Part shown: piece after piece, positions 34,201 to 43,282 of the stretch
Position numbering within the stretch: position 1 is the stretch's first letter
Layout of the letters: the number at the start of each line of letters is the position of its first letter
From: Vreelandella sp042466685
GTDB taxonomy: Bacteria; Pseudomonadota; Gammaproteobacteria; Pseudomonadales; Halomonadaceae
DNA: 64,000 bases
Reading direction: 5' to 3'
NCBI RefSeq assembly: GCF_042466685.1
Contig: NZ_CP170448.1
Coordinates: forward strand, 1,922,001 to 1,986,000
Notes under the pieces: generated by a model
Told to the model about the DNA's origin: nothing
What the model saw: only the letters and a program-made list of their open reading frames with translations
Databases searched by the model: none
Program-made: the position numbers and the translations under genes

Positions 34201-34347
34201 TTAATCTCACGCAGAAAAGATGTTTGTCCAGTTCAGTAGGTCGGCGATAGGGTAAAGCGAGGGTCTTTTTCCAGGGATGGCAAAAGTAGCGCCCATGGAT
34301 GGGTTCACAGCGCCCTCGCGGCGCCCTAGCGCCGTATGCAGAGAGGT

Positions 34348-35175
34348 CTAGATTTTAAGCGCAATATCAAAATCGCTCCAGGTAGGCGCGTGATCTGAAG
34401 GTCGCTCCATGGCGCGCAGGTCGTAGTCGATACCCGCACCGGTAACCTTTTCTGCAAGCGCCTGGGTGACGAGAATATAGTCGATACGCAGGCCGCGCTT
34501 GGGCTCCTGATTAAACCCTTTTGAGCGGTAGTCGAACCAACTAAAGCGGTCAGCGCTGTTTGGGTAGCAGAGTCGGTAGCTATCGCTAAGCCCCCAGGCT
34601 TTAATGCCTTCGAGCCACTCGCGCTCAATGGGCTGAAAGCTGGCTTTGCCTTCACGCAGCCAGCGCTTACGGTTAGCTTCACCAATGCCGATGTCCTGAT
34701 CTTCCGGCGAGATATTAAAGTCGCCCATGATCGCCAGCCGCTCGTCGGGGCGGTGCTGCTCGTTGAGCAGTCGCGCTAACTGGCCATAAAAGCGCTCTTT
34801 ATGGGGAAATTTGGTCGGGTGAGTAACGTTTTCGCCCTGAGGGAAGTAGCCGTTCCATACCGTCACGGTTTCTCCATCCTCTGCGATTAGACGAACGCCG
34901 ATCATGCGGCGCTGAGCGTCTTCCCCGTCATTGGGGAAACCGTAAAAAATCTCTTCGGGTGCTTGGCGGCACAGTAAGGCAACACCGTAATGGCCTTTTT
35001 GGCCATGATAAAAAACGTGGTAGCCCATGGCCTCTACGTCGGCAAGCGGGAACTCGCTGTCCTGCACCTTGGTTTCCTGCAGTCCAATCACGTCCGGCTG
35101 CTGAGTGTCGATCAACGCCTGTAGCTGGTGAAGCCGTGCGCGGATGCCATTAATGTTGAACGAAACCAAGCGCAT
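34348..35175 (-). CDS. xthA: Exodeoxyribonuclease III
   Basis: A 275-residue AP endonuclease/3'-exonuclease for base-excision repair. Motifs: LVSFNINGIRARL at the start, GLQETKVQD (metal Glu), VTVWNGYFPQGEN, MGDFNISPED, RIDYILVT, and the last active-site His in PSDHAPTW. Its ATG shares a base with the stop of the small upstream gene (TAATG), implying coupled translation. Confidence 0.95.
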   Translation of the reverse strand: MRLVSFNINGIRARLHQLQALIDTQQPDVIGLQETKVQDSEFPLADVEAMGYHVFYHGQKGHYGVALLCRQAPEEIFYGFPNDGEDAQRRMIGVRLIAEDGETVTVWNGYFPQGENVTHPTKFPHKERFYGQLARLLNEQHRPDERLAIMGDFNISPEDQDIGIGEANRKRWLREGKASFQPIEREWLEGIKAWGLSDSYRLCYPNSADRFSWFDYRSKGFNQEPKRGLRIDYILVTQALAEKVTGAGIDYDLRAMERPSDHAPTWSDFDIALKI

Positions 35176-35432
35176 TATGAGTCGTCCCCGTGCGGTTTGT
35201 TGACGCCGCTGCCAGTTTTGTCAGGGTGAATGGCAATATCCTGCCCACTCTGTTGGCGGGCCAGTTTTCTCACCGCCTGAAGTTTGCGCTGCTGCTGTTT
35301 TTTCGCTACAAAACGGCGCGAAGGGGCGACTTGATCAGGATTGTCGTGGCGCCATTTTTTATAATCCTTACGCCGACCGGTACGAATGGTTACCTTGTCG
35401 GCCAGTGAACGAGTTTTTTTCTTACGCGTCAT
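35175..35432 (-). CDS. Small basic protein of unknown function, coupled to xthA
   Basis: An 85-residue, Lys/Arg/Gln-rich protein beginning MTRKKKTRSLADKVTIRTGRRKD; I do not recognise a family. The charge pattern suggests RNA or DNA contact. It overlaps the xthA start by one base (TAATG) and has a GGAGCG element before its ATG, so it is probably real and cotranscribed with the repair nuclease. The C-terminal quarter is less basic and Gly/Asp-containing. Confidence 0.65.
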   Translation of the reverse strand: MTRKKKTRSLADKVTIRTGRRKDYKKWRHDNPDQVAPSRRFVAKKQQQRKLQAVRKLARQQSGQDIAIHPDKTGSGVNKPHGDDS

Positions 35433-35576
35433 GTCGCGCTCCTTACGTCGATTTAACGGCTATTCTAACAGGCCTTGGGACTCCTTCGACAGCAGGACGC
35501 GCTCTTATCGCCAAGCCCTGGTACAATGCGCGCTTCATGATGCCAACTTCCACAGCAATGGACAGATAGACAGCCT

Positions 35577-36851
35577 ATGAGCGAGTCGGAACAGACCACA
35601 GCACCGGCCCAGAACCGCAAGCCAAAACGTCGCCGTCGTAAACCGCGTCGTCGCCAGTCGAGCTGGGATCTTCGTCAGTTTCAGGTGCCCGCCGTGGCAG
35701 GCAAGTGGCGCTTTCATGACTTTGATTTGCCGCTGCCCTTAATGCGCGCTATTCATGCCCAGGGGTTTGAGTACTGCACGCCTATTCAAGCCGAAGCCCT
35801 GCGCCAAACGCTATTAGGTGGCGACATTGTCGGCAAAGCGCAAACGGGAACCGGTAAAACCGCCGCCTTTTTGATCTCGGTGATGGCCTACTTTCTGGAA
35901 GAGCCAACACCCAATGGACAAAAGCCTGGCGCGCCGCGTGCCTTGATTATTGCTCCTACCCGCGAGCTTGCGCTGCAGATCGAAAAAGATGCCAAAGCGT
36001 TAGCGCGCTTCACGCAGCTCAATGTGGCGAGCGTGGTCGGCGGTATGGACTACCAGAAGCAGCGTGAAAGCCTGGGCAGCAAGATCGATATTCTGGTGGC
36101 AACGCCAGGGCGGCTGTTGGATTTCCACCAGAAGCGCGATATCGACCTCAATGAAGTCGAAGTATTGGTGCTGGATGAAGCCGACCGTATGTTGTCGATG
36201 GGCTTTATTCCCGATGTTAAGCGGATTATTCGCTACACGCCGAAAAAAGAGGAGCGTCAGACCTTCCTCTTCTCGGCCACCTTTACCGACGACATCCTGA
36301 ACCTTGCCAGCCAGTGGACATTAAATCCTGCCCACGTTGAGATCGAAGTGACCGTTGAGAATCAGGCGGATATCGATCAGCGTGTGTACCTGGTGTCCGA
36401 TGACGACAAGCAGCGCTTGTTGGTTAACCTGCTCCAACAGGAGAGCTTCGAACGCGTGATGGTGTTCGGTAACCGTCGTGACTTGGTACGCAAGCTTGAC
36501 GACCTGCTGAAAAAGGCCGGTGTCAGTGCGGCGATGCTGTCGGGGGATGTGCCACAGAATCAGCGTATCAAAACCCTGGAAAGCTTCCGCGAAGGTGAGA
36601 TTCAGGTATTGGTCGCCACTGACGTTGCTGGCCGTGGGATCCACATTGAAGACGTTAGCCACGTCATCAATTACACCCTGCCCGAAGACCCGGAAGATTA
36701 TGTACACCGTATTGGTCGTACCGGACGCGCCGGTGCTAAGGGCGTGTCGATTAGCTTCGTTGGCGAAGAGGATGCTTTCTCATTGCCGGAAATCGAACGC
36801 TACATCAATGACAAACTGCCCTGCGTACATCCGCCGGAAGGTATGCTCTAA
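35577..36851 (+). CDS. rhlB: DEAD-box RNA helicase RhlB
   Basis: A 424-residue RNA helicase that in gammaproteobacteria aids mRNA decay with RNase E. All motifs are present: Q-motif around FEYCTPIQ, AQTGTGKT, PTRELALQ, TPGRLLD, VLDEADRM, SATF, and the VATDVAGRGIH and HRIGRTGRAG of domain 2. Residues 1-30 form a very basic tail (RRRRKPRRRQ). Synteny with dinG and sequence opening FDLPLPLMRAI favour RhlB over other DEAD proteins. Confidence 0.92.
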   Translation: MSESEQTTAPAQNRKPKRRRRKPRRRQSSWDLRQFQVPAVAGKWRFHDFDLPLPLMRAIHAQGFEYCTPIQAEALRQTLLGGDIVGKAQTGTGKTAAFLISVMAYFLEEPTPNGQKPGAPRALIIAPTRELALQIEKDAKALARFTQLNVASVVGGMDYQKQRESLGSKIDILVATPGRLLDFHQKRDIDLNEVEVLVLDEADRMLSMGFIPDVKRIIRYTPKKEERQTFLFSATFTDDILNLASQWTLNPAHVEIEVTVENQADIDQRVYLVSDDDKQRLLVNLLQQESFERVMVFGNRRDLVRKLDDLLKKAGVSAAMLSGDVPQNQRIKTLESFREGEIQVLVATDVAGRGIHIEDVSHVINYTLPEDPEDYVHRIGRTGRAGAKGVSISFVGEEDAFSLPEIERYINDKLPCVHPPEGML

Positions 36852-36856
36852 ACCGC

Positions 36857-38986
36857 ATGCTGGATAATGCCCTTAAAAGCGAGATTCAGGACGCTTATCG
36901 TCGCGTGGTGGAGAATCTTGAGCTAACGCCACGCTATGGTCAGCGCATGATGATCGCCGAAATCGCCCGCACGCTGGGAAATATCGAGAGCGACGGCGAG
37001 GGCAAGCGAACCAGCGATACCCATGTCTGTGTGCTCGAAGCGGGCACCGGCACGGGTAAAACCCTGGCCTATCTGATTGCTGCCTTGCCGATCGCTAAAG
37101 CGCGGGGCAAGCGGCTAATCATCTCAACGGCCACGGTCGCTCTCCAGGAGCAGGTGCTCAACCAGGATTTACCCTCGCTCGCTAGCCACAGCGGTATCGC
37201 TTTTCGCTACGCATTAGCCAAAGGGCGTGGCCGCTATGTCTGCGTGGCGCGCTTGGATCAGGCGCTCGAAGGTACCGAGCCCAACCCAACGCTGTCGCTG
37301 TTTGAACAGTCACTGCAAACCCAAAGTAGTGACTTCGCGGTCATTGCCAGCGATATGGCTCAAGCCTATGGCCAGGGTGAGTGGGAGGGGGATCGCGACA
37401 ACTGGCCCGAGGCGATTGAGGATGCCCACTGGCGCCGTCTTACGGTGGATCATCGCCAGTGCACCGGAAGGCGCTGCGGTCACTTTGGTGCCTGCGCGTT
37501 CTTTCGCTCCCGCCGCGAGCTTGAAAATGCGGATGTCATTGTCGCCAATCACGATCTTGTGCTGGCTGATTTGGCCTTGGGTGGCGGCGCAATTCTGCCT
37601 GATCCCGCGGACTGCATCTTTGTCTTCGACGAAGGCCACCACCTGCCCGAAAAGGCGCTTTCTCACTTTGCCCACCGTTTTGCGGTGCACGGTTGTCTGC
37701 GCTGGTTAAAAACGCTGAGAAGCAGCCTGACCGACCTTCACCAGGCGTTAGCCATTCAGCCCACGGTGTCTCGCTTATTGGTGAGCTTGCCAGAGCTGAT
37801 TCATAACCTGGAGCCTGCGCTAGGTGACGTATTTAGCATGGGGCACCAGTTGGCGGAGCGACCTAATGGTTTAGCAGACGAAGAGGCCACCCATCAATCG
37901 CGTTTTGAAAAGGGCCAAGTTCCCGATGCGCTGCGGGAGCAGGCGCAGCAGCTATTGGTGATGTTTGCGTCACTGTCGCGTTGTCTCGAGAGTATCAGCG
38001 ATATACTGCGCGAGAGTCTTGATCCTGATAAGCAGACCGGCCTTGATCGTGAGCAGGCAGAAACCTGGCTGCCCTTGGTGGCGCTGCTGCATGGGCGAGC
38101 CTTAGAAGCCCATGCACTTTGGCAGGCGTTTAGCGAGCAGGATGTGGCCAATGAGGCGCCCAGCGCCCGCTGGATCACCCTTAGCCGTGTTGCAGGCGAA
38201 CCGGAAGTGGAGTTCTCAGCTAGCCCCGTGTCAGCGGCGCATACCCTGGCCAAGCATTTATGGGGACGCTGCCACGGTGCGGTGGTCACCTCAGCGACCT
38301 TGACCGCTTTGGGGCGCTTTGAGCGCCTGCAGGAGCGGGCTGGATTGGCCAATCGCTATCGCTATCAGGCACTGCCAAGCCCCTTTGATTACGCCAATGC
38401 GGTGTTGCGAGTCCCCCAAGAGGCCACCGACCCTGGCGACAGGGAGGCCCATGAGCGGGCGATTGTCACGTTTGTGTCGCAGTTGGCCGAAAAAGAAGCG
38501 GCGCTGGTGCTGTTCTCTTCCCGTGCTCAGCTGCGGGCGGTGGATAAAGCCCTGCCTGCGATGGTAAAAGAGCGCGTGCTTGCTCAGGATGCGCTACCCA
38601 AGCGTGAGCTTATTGAACGCCATCGAGCGGCCGTTGATAAAGGTAAGGGGAGTATCATCTTTGGCTTGGCGAGCTTTGCGGAAGGGATTGATCTCCCTGG
38701 CGACTATTTGACGCACGTGGTGATTACTCGGCTGCCCTTTGCGGTGCCCGACGATCCGGTAGGTGCAACATTGGCGGAGTGGATTGAGAGTCAGGGCGGC
38801 AATGCGTTTATGCGCATTAGCGTGCCTGATGCGTCTATTAAACTGGTTCAGGCGTGCGGGCGTTTGATTCGCAAAGAGAGCGACCGAGGCACAATCACCT
38901 TACTGGATAAACGGGTGATTACCCGCCGCTATGGGCAGGCCCTGTTAGATGCGCTACCGCCATTTCGGCGTGAAATCAGTCGCTAA
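36857..38986 (+). CDS. dinG: DinG-family ATP-dependent DNA helicase
   Basis: A 709-residue XPD-like SF2 helicase that unwinds DNA and R-loops 5' to 3'. Walker A LEAGTGTGKT, a DEAH-equivalent FVFDEGHHLPE, and the iron-sulfur cluster cysteines in YVCVAR and in QCTGRRCGHFGAC can be seen; SATLTALGRF and the late GRLIRKESDRGT close the second domain. It follows rhlB by 5 bases, so the two are cotranscribed. Confidence 0.93.
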   Translation: MLDNALKSEIQDAYRRVVENLELTPRYGQRMMIAEIARTLGNIESDGEGKRTSDTHVCVLEAGTGTGKTLAYLIAALPIAKARGKRLIISTATVALQEQVLNQDLPSLASHSGIAFRYALAKGRGRYVCVARLDQALEGTEPNPTLSLFEQSLQTQSSDFAVIASDMAQAYGQGEWEGDRDNWPEAIEDAHWRRLTVDHRQCTGRRCGHFGACAFFRSRRELENADVIVANHDLVLADLALGGGAILPDPADCIFVFDEGHHLPEKALSHFAHRFAVHGCLRWLKTLRSSLTDLHQALAIQPTVSRLLVSLPELIHNLEPALGDVFSMGHQLAERPNGLADEEATHQSRFEKGQVPDALREQAQQLLVMFASLSRCLESISDILRESLDPDKQTGLDREQAETWLPLVALLHGRALEAHALWQAFSEQDVANEAPSARWITLSRVAGEPEVEFSASPVSAAHTLAKHLWGRCHGAVVTSATLTALGRFERLQERAGLANRYRYQALPSPFDYANAVLRVPQEATDPGDREAHERAIVTFVSQLAEKEAALVLFSSRAQLRAVDKALPAMVKERVLAQDALPKRELIERHRAAVDKGKGSIIFGLASFAEGIDLPGDYLTHVVITRLPFAVPDDPVGATLAEWIESQGGNAFMRISVPDASIKLVQACGRLIRKESDRGTITLLDKRVITRRYGQALLDALPPFRREISR

Positions 38987-39000
38987 CCGGGCGTAAAAAA

Positions 39001-39020
39001 CCCCGCCGAAGCGGGGTTTT
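39001..39020. terminator. Bidirectional terminator between dinG and the DAHP synthase gene
   Basis: Stem CCCCGC/GCGGGG with loop CGAA, flanked by A-run (before) and TTTT (after). It can serve both convergent genes. Confidence 0.85.
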
Positions 39021-39047
39021 GCCGTCGCTGTTATCGCGGTGATACCG

Positions 39048-40124
39048 TTATTTGGCGATGCGCTTGGCCAGGGTGGTGGCTAGCTTATCGTTCATGCGGT
39101 TGAAGGTTTCTACCGTCGTGTCCCAGTCGATGCAGGCATCGGTAATGGAGACACCATACTGTAGCTGGCTGAGGTCTGCGGTTAGTTTCTGGTTGCCCCA
39201 ACCAATGTTGGACTCAACCATCAGGCCGATAATGGAGGTATTGCCTTCCAGGATCTGGTTGGTAACGTTCTCCAGTACCAGCGGCTGTAACGCGGCGTCT
39301 TTGTTGGAGTTGGCGTGGGAGCAGTCGATCATGATGTTGGGTGAGAGCTTGGCTTTCTCAAGCTCTTTCTCCGCCAGGGCGACGCTCACGCTGTCGTAGT
39401 TAGGCTTGCCGTTGCCGCCACGAAGAACGACGTGGCCGTAAGCATTGCCGCGGGTGCGAATAATGGCTACCTGACCGGCTTGGTTAATGCCCAGGAAATT
39501 GTGCGGGCTGGCCACGGACTGAAGCGCGTTTATCGCCACGTCCAGACTGCCGTCGGTGCCGTTTTTGAAGCCGACCGGGCAGGAGAGGCCAGACGCCATT
39601 TCCCGGTGGGTCTGTGACTCGGTGGTGCGGGCGCCAATCGCAGACCAGCTAATGCAGTCCTGCAGGTACTGAGGTGAGATGGGGTCGAGTGCTTCGGTCG
39701 CCAGTGGTAAGCCCATTTCTGCCAGATCGACCAGCAGCTTGCGGGCGATATGCAGGCCTTCATCAATCTCAAAGGAGTCATTAAGGTGCGGGTCGTTAAT
39801 CAGACCTTTCCAGCCAACCGTTGTGCGTGGTTTTTCAAAATAGACGCGCATCACAATATACAGGCTGTCGCTGACCTGGTCGGCCAGTGTGCGAAGACGG
39901 CGGGCGTAGTCGAGTGCGGCTTCCACATCGTGAATTGAACACGGCCCCACGACGACTAGCAGCCGCGGGTCGTTGCCATCCAGGATATTTTGAATGGTTT
40001 TACGGCCTTCAATTACGGTACGCTCTGCCGCCTCGGTTAACGGTACGGCATTCTTGAGCGCTTCTGGCGTGGTGAGAACGTCTTGAGCGAGGACGTTAAG
40101 GTTATTAACCTGCTGTTCTGACAT
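39048..40124 (-). CDS. aroG: 3-deoxy-7-phosphoheptulonate synthase, class I
   Basis: First enzyme of the shikimate pathway, joining PEP and erythrose-4-phosphate. The 358-residue protein has VVGPCSIHD, MRVYFEKPRTTVGWKG, IGARTTESQTHREMASG and CSHANSNKD, the class I (AroF/G/H) set including metal and PEP ligands. Which aromatic amino acid inhibits it cannot be told safely; the symbol aroG is nominal. Confidence 0.92.
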   Translation of the reverse strand: MSEQQVNNLNVLAQDVLTTPEALKNAVPLTEAAERTVIEGRKTIQNILDGNDPRLLVVVGPCSIHDVEAALDYARRLRTLADQVSDSLYIVMRVYFEKPRTTVGWKGLINDPHLNDSFEIDEGLHIARKLLVDLAEMGLPLATEALDPISPQYLQDCISWSAIGARTTESQTHREMASGLSCPVGFKNGTDGSLDVAINALQSVASPHNFLGINQAGQVAIIRTRGNAYGHVVLRGGNGKPNYDSVSVALAEKELEKAKLSPNIMIDCSHANSNKDAALQPLVLENVTNQILEGNTSIIGLMVESNIGWGNQKLTADLSQLQYGVSITDACIDWDTTVETFNRMNDKLATTLAKRIAK

Positions 40125-40515
40125 CTTGCTACCTGTGATTACGTAATGACTGAAAAAGTGAGGCGCCGGTAAAAGTGGTATCTACTATCGCTCGCCGGGC
40201 AGGTAAAAATCAATTGCTGTGGAACTATAGCGGCATTAAAAGTGTCAGCCGCAGGGTTTTGCGAAAGGGGGTAAGCGCTTGATGCGCTGCACGGAACGCG
40301 TAACACTGGGCGCTCTGTTGTTAAAATTTAGGTCGTTAAAATTTAGTACCGTTATAAAATGCAGCAACATACTCGGGCGACGTACTCGCCCTGTTATTCA
40401 CTCTATTATTAATCAATGCCCAAGGGACGCTATGCTGCTTGCTGTGAACGCCCACGTGTTAGGGCTAATAGGAATGGGGCTCGGCGCAAGTCGTACGAGC
40501 TGGAGGAGCGTGTGA
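40125..40515. other. 391-base divergent region between DAHP synthase and rpoE
   Basis: No gene was found. Upstream of rpoE a perfect 12-base direct repeat GTTAAAATTTAG (40320-40331 and 40335-40346) lies just before TATAAA (40354-40359), a likely sigma-70 -10. GGAACT at 40221 and GGAACG at 40293 recall sigma-E -35 elements but lack well-spaced -10 partners. On the minus strand TTGATT (about 40208-40213) and GATAGT (about 40184-40189) could drive the DAHP synthase gene. Confidence 0.5.
40320..40346 (+). repeat. Perfect 12-base direct repeat before rpoE
   Basis: GTTAAAATTTAG occurs twice with a 15-base period at 40320-40331 and 40335-40346, close to a TATAAA element. It may be a regulator site or UP-like AT-rich promoter element. 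Confidence 0.5.
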
Positions 40516-41124
40516 ATGGGCACTCGGGAAACAGACCAACAGCTTGTTGAACGTGCCCAGAAAGGTGATACGCGCGCTTTCGATCTGCTGGTAAAAAAGT
40601 ACCAGCACAAAATTATCGGCCTGATTGGTCGTTACGTTCATGATCACTCTGAAGTTCAGGATGTGGCCCAGGAGGCATTTATTAAGGCGTACCGCGCCTT
40701 GGGTAAGTTTCGCTCAGAAAGTGCGTTCTATACCTGGATGTACCGCATCGCGATTAATACAGCGAAAAACTATCTAGTTTCGCGGGGAAGGCGTCCGCCG
40801 GGCAGTGATTTGGATATTGTCGATGCTGAAATTATCGACCAGAGCGGACGGTTGGCAGATTCAGAGTCGCCTGAAGCGGCAATCGCCAGAGACCAGCTTG
40901 AGGCCGCGGTTTATCAGGCGATCGAAAATCTTCCTGATGATCTGCGCACGGCGATTACCCTGCGCGAGCTGGATGGTCTTGCCTACGAAGATATTGCCCA
41001 GGTCATGCAGTGCCCCGTGGGTACCGTGCGTTCGCGAATTTTCCGTGCTCGCGAGGCGGTTGATGAACATATTCGCCCATTAGTATCGACGGCGCGGAAC
41101 AGTCGCGACGAGGAGTGGTCGTAG
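40516..41124 (+). CDS. rpoE: Envelope-stress sigma factor RpoE/AlgU
   Basis: A 202-residue group IV (ECF) sigma factor controlling envelope-stress and, in pseudomonads, alginate genes. Region 2 (about 25-90) has DVAQEAFIKAYRAL and FYTWMYRIAINTAKNYL; region 4 (about 135-185) has LPDDLRTAITLRELDGLAYEDIA and GTVRSRIFRARE. AGGAGCGTGTG precedes the ATG. The downstream anti-sigma set rseA-rseB-rseC-mucD confirms identity. Confidence 0.97.
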   Translation: MGTRETDQQLVERAQKGDTRAFDLLVKKYQHKIIGLIGRYVHDHSEVQDVAQEAFIKAYRALGKFRSESAFYTWMYRIAINTAKNYLVSRGRRPPGSDLDIVDAEIIDQSGRLADSESPEAAIARDQLEAAVYQAIENLPDDLRTAITLRELDGLAYEDIAQVMQCPVGTVRSRIFRAREAVDEHIRPLVSTARNSRDEEWS

Positions 41125-41425
41125 GAAGGCGGCAATATGATCGCTGTAACAATGTCGGTATAAAAAATAAAGGTTTTATTTTTTGTGAACTGTCTGGCAT
41201 GTAAGGCGTCATAAAGCCTGACTATCTTGATGAGCACGCTTGATGTGTCAATCGTTGATATATCGGTGTGCAAAGCGTCATGAGCTTAGCGTCGCAGGTT
41301 AGTAAATTTTGATAATTTCCTTAGCCTGTAACGGAGTCTTGGCCTTGGAAGTCGTCGGAGTGGTGGTGTAGGTAACGAAGGCCATCACCCCAGTACTTCT
41401 TTTAAACAGTGTGAGGGTGTGAAGT
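41125..41425. other. 301-base gap between rpoE and rseA
   Basis: No gene was found; sigma and anti-sigma genes are usually nearly adjacent, so the gap is notable. It contains an AT-rich perfect hairpin at 41162-41184 and a sigma-E-like sequence (TGAACTG at 41186-41192, then GTCATAA at 41108+ offset, 15 bases on at 41108-41114 counted from the -35 end). Some of this could make rseA expression separately controlled. Confidence 0.4.
41162..41184 (+). other. AT-rich hairpin after rpoE
   Basis: AAAAAATAAA pairs with TTTATTTTTT around GGT: a perfect 10-base inverted repeat 38 bases past the rpoE stop. The T-rich right arm could make it a weak attenuator between the sigma gene and its anti-sigma gene. 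Confidence 0.5.
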
Positions 41426-42154
41426 ATGAGTCAAAACACACGGGAATCACTTTCGGTGTTAATGGATGGCGAAAGTGATGAGCTTGAGCTTCGCCGAGTG
41501 TTGAAGGCACTGCCAAATGATGACGATGCCGCAGAAACATGGCGCCGCTATCACCTTGCCCGCAGCATGATGCAGCGCGAGCAGGGCGTTGATGTAAGCG
41601 TTGATCTTTCTGCGGGCATTATGGCTCGTTTGCGCGAAGAGCCTGCTCCAATGATGCAAGACTCTGAGCCTGCGGCTCACCGTACGGGCGGCATCTCGTT
41701 TGCTCGCGGCGCCGGCGTTGCCGCTGCTGTGTCACTGATGGTGATTACTGGCGTTCAGTTCTTTGGCAATGACTCATCCGTTCGCCAGGGCAGCAGTGAC
41801 GTAGCCACGACGACACCTGGGGCTAATGGATCCACCCAAGTGCAGCCCGTTAGCCTGGCTTCTCAGTCGGCAGTGGCTACGCGCGCTGATATGCCCATGT
41901 TTGAGCCTACTCCGTTTCGGCTCAGCGGCCAGTCGGGGCAAGGTGGTTTAATGAACATTAGCGAAGCTGGCTACTCGGTTCAGACACCCCAGGGAGTCTC
42001 CGCGTCCCAGGGGACTAACATTGATGTTGATCAGATTGGCTTATTGCAGTCTTATTTAGAGCAGCATACCCAGAGTGCCGCTTACGGTAGTGGCGACAGT
42101 TGGATGCCATTAATGCGCTCATCGGCAGTCACTGAGCCATTGGGTCAGCGCTAA
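41426..42154 (+). CDS. rseA: Anti-sigma-E factor RseA/MucA
   Basis: A 242-residue single-pass inner-membrane protein that holds RpoE inactive until cleaved by DegS-type and RseP proteases. The cytoplasmic RseA_N domain opens with SLSVLMDGESDELELRRVL and AETWRRYHLARSMM; the membrane helix is about 95-112 (GAGVAAAVSLMVITGVQFF); the rest is periplasmic and binds RseB. It is preceded by an unusual 301-base gap. Confidence 0.93.
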   Translation: MSQNTRESLSVLMDGESDELELRRVLKALPNDDDAAETWRRYHLARSMMQREQGVDVSVDLSAGIMARLREEPAPMMQDSEPAAHRTGGISFARGAGVAAAVSLMVITGVQFFGNDSSVRQGSSDVATTTPGANGSTQVQPVSLASQSAVATRADMPMFEPTPFRLSGQSGQGGLMNISEAGYSVQTPQGVSASQGTNIDVDQIGLLQSYLEQHTQSAAYGSGDSWMPLMRSSAVTEPLGQR

Positions 42155-42211
42155 GCCGAATGCATGCTTTTTGATTATTGATGCACAATGGGTAAGTAAG
42201 GAGTGCGCGGG

Positions 42212-43282
42212 ATGGGGGTGCGCAACATAAGAGTGCCCAGGCGCTTAAAAGGTACTTGGGCGCTGGCGTTTTTGGTGGGCACGCTCTCGCTTCAGGCGCA
42301 TGCAGAAAATGCCGACAGCCCTACGGAAACCAGTGCTTCGGAAGCCAGTGCTCGCTCTAGCGATAGTGATGGCTATGAGTGTGCGATGGAGGAGGTTGAG
42401 GCGCAACCCCGCAACGCAACCGAGTGGCTTGAGCGCGGCCTGTGGGCCAGTCACTGTTATGCTTTTCAAGCGAGAGCAGTGGCTATCGACTCTGTCGATG
42501 TTCGCACGCTAGCACTGTCGCACCGCATTAAAGACGGCGTTCGTCAGCAGGTGGTGCAGTACCTTGACGGCCCTTCCGTAAGCATTGAGCGTCGCTCGCC
42601 GGTGGGTAGATTGGCCTGGACTGAAGGGCATGGCAACGGTGAGCTACCTTCTCCAGCAAGATGGGCAGCTCATCTTGAGAAATATTATGCTATCGAGCTT
42701 GAGGACAACACCCGGGTAGCAGATCGTGATGCTATCAAGCTGGTTTTTGAACCCCGCGACCAGTGGCGCTTTTCACATGAGTGGTGGCTGGATGGGGATA
42801 CCGGATTGCTGCTTAAACATGTGCTCAGTGATCATCAAGGCAGGATCATTGAAACCTTTCAAATTACCCAGCTTCAGTCCCCCGAAAAATATACTGGCAG
42901 CGTCAGGGCGGCTACCCCTATCGTTATCGGCAGTACACCTTGGCGCGCCACTTGGTTGCCCGATGGCTTCGTTGCACAACCCGTCACTTTCGCCGGCGAT
43001 GATATTCACCAGCGCGTCTACAGTGATGGTTTGGCTACCGTAAGTATCTTTGTCGAGCCCCTTGCGCAGGATGCAACCACTACCTTGCAAGAAGGCGTGC
43101 AACAGCTAGGGGTTTCGGCCGTGGCCATTGAGCATGCCATCACTGCTGAGGGGCGCTGGCAGTTGGTGGTGATTGGTGAGCTGCCGGTAGCAACGCTGCA
43201 GCGCATAGTTCGCTCAATCACTTTCGATCTCCTGGAAGACCCATCTCCGCAAAGCAACGATCAGGCTGGGGAGATTGAATGA
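42212..43282 (+). CDS. rseB: Sigma-E regulatory protein RseB/MucB
   Basis: A 356-residue periplasmic protein shielding RseA from proteolysis and sensing misplaced lipopolysaccharide and porins. It has a signal sequence (about 10-31, ending LQAHAEN), a LolA-like first domain (HRIKDGVRQQVVQYLDGP) and a second domain with TPWRATWLPDGFV and VYSDGLATVSIFVE. ATG 42212 is spaced well from TAAGGAG at 42197-42203; GTG 42203 overlaps that site. Stop overlaps rseC (ATGA). Confidence 0.93.
   Translation: MGVRNIRVPRRLKGTWALAFLVGTLSLQAHAENADSPTETSASEASARSSDSDGYECAMEEVEAQPRNATEWLERGLWASHCYAFQARAVAIDSVDVRTLALSHRIKDGVRQQVVQYLDGPSVSIERRSPVGRLAWTEGHGNGELPSPARWAAHLEKYYAIELEDNTRVADRDAIKLVFEPRDQWRFSHEWWLDGDTGLLLKHVLSDHQGRIIETFQITQLQSPEKYTGSVRAATPIVIGSTPWRATWLPDGFVAQPVTFAGDDIHQRVYSDGLATVSIFVEPLAQDATTTLQEGVQQLGVSAVAIEHAITAEGRWQLVVIGELPVATLQRIVRSITFDLLEDPSPQSNDQAGEIE

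Noticed and set aside
34201..34347. Terminator between the TPR gene and xthA
   Set aside because: A GCGCC/GGCGC hairpin is present at 34310-34324 but lacks a T-run on either strand.
40293..40318. Sigma-E-like promoter GGAAC ... TCTGT before rpoE
   Set aside because: The spacing between the elements is about two bases too short for the sigma-E consensus and the -35 is incomplete.
41186..41225. Sigma-E-like promoter in the rpoE-rseA gap (TGAACTG with GTCATAA about 15 bases later)
   Set aside because: The -35 matches only 5 of 7 and the -10 is imperfect, so it is mentioned as a possibility within the gap but not called as a promoter.
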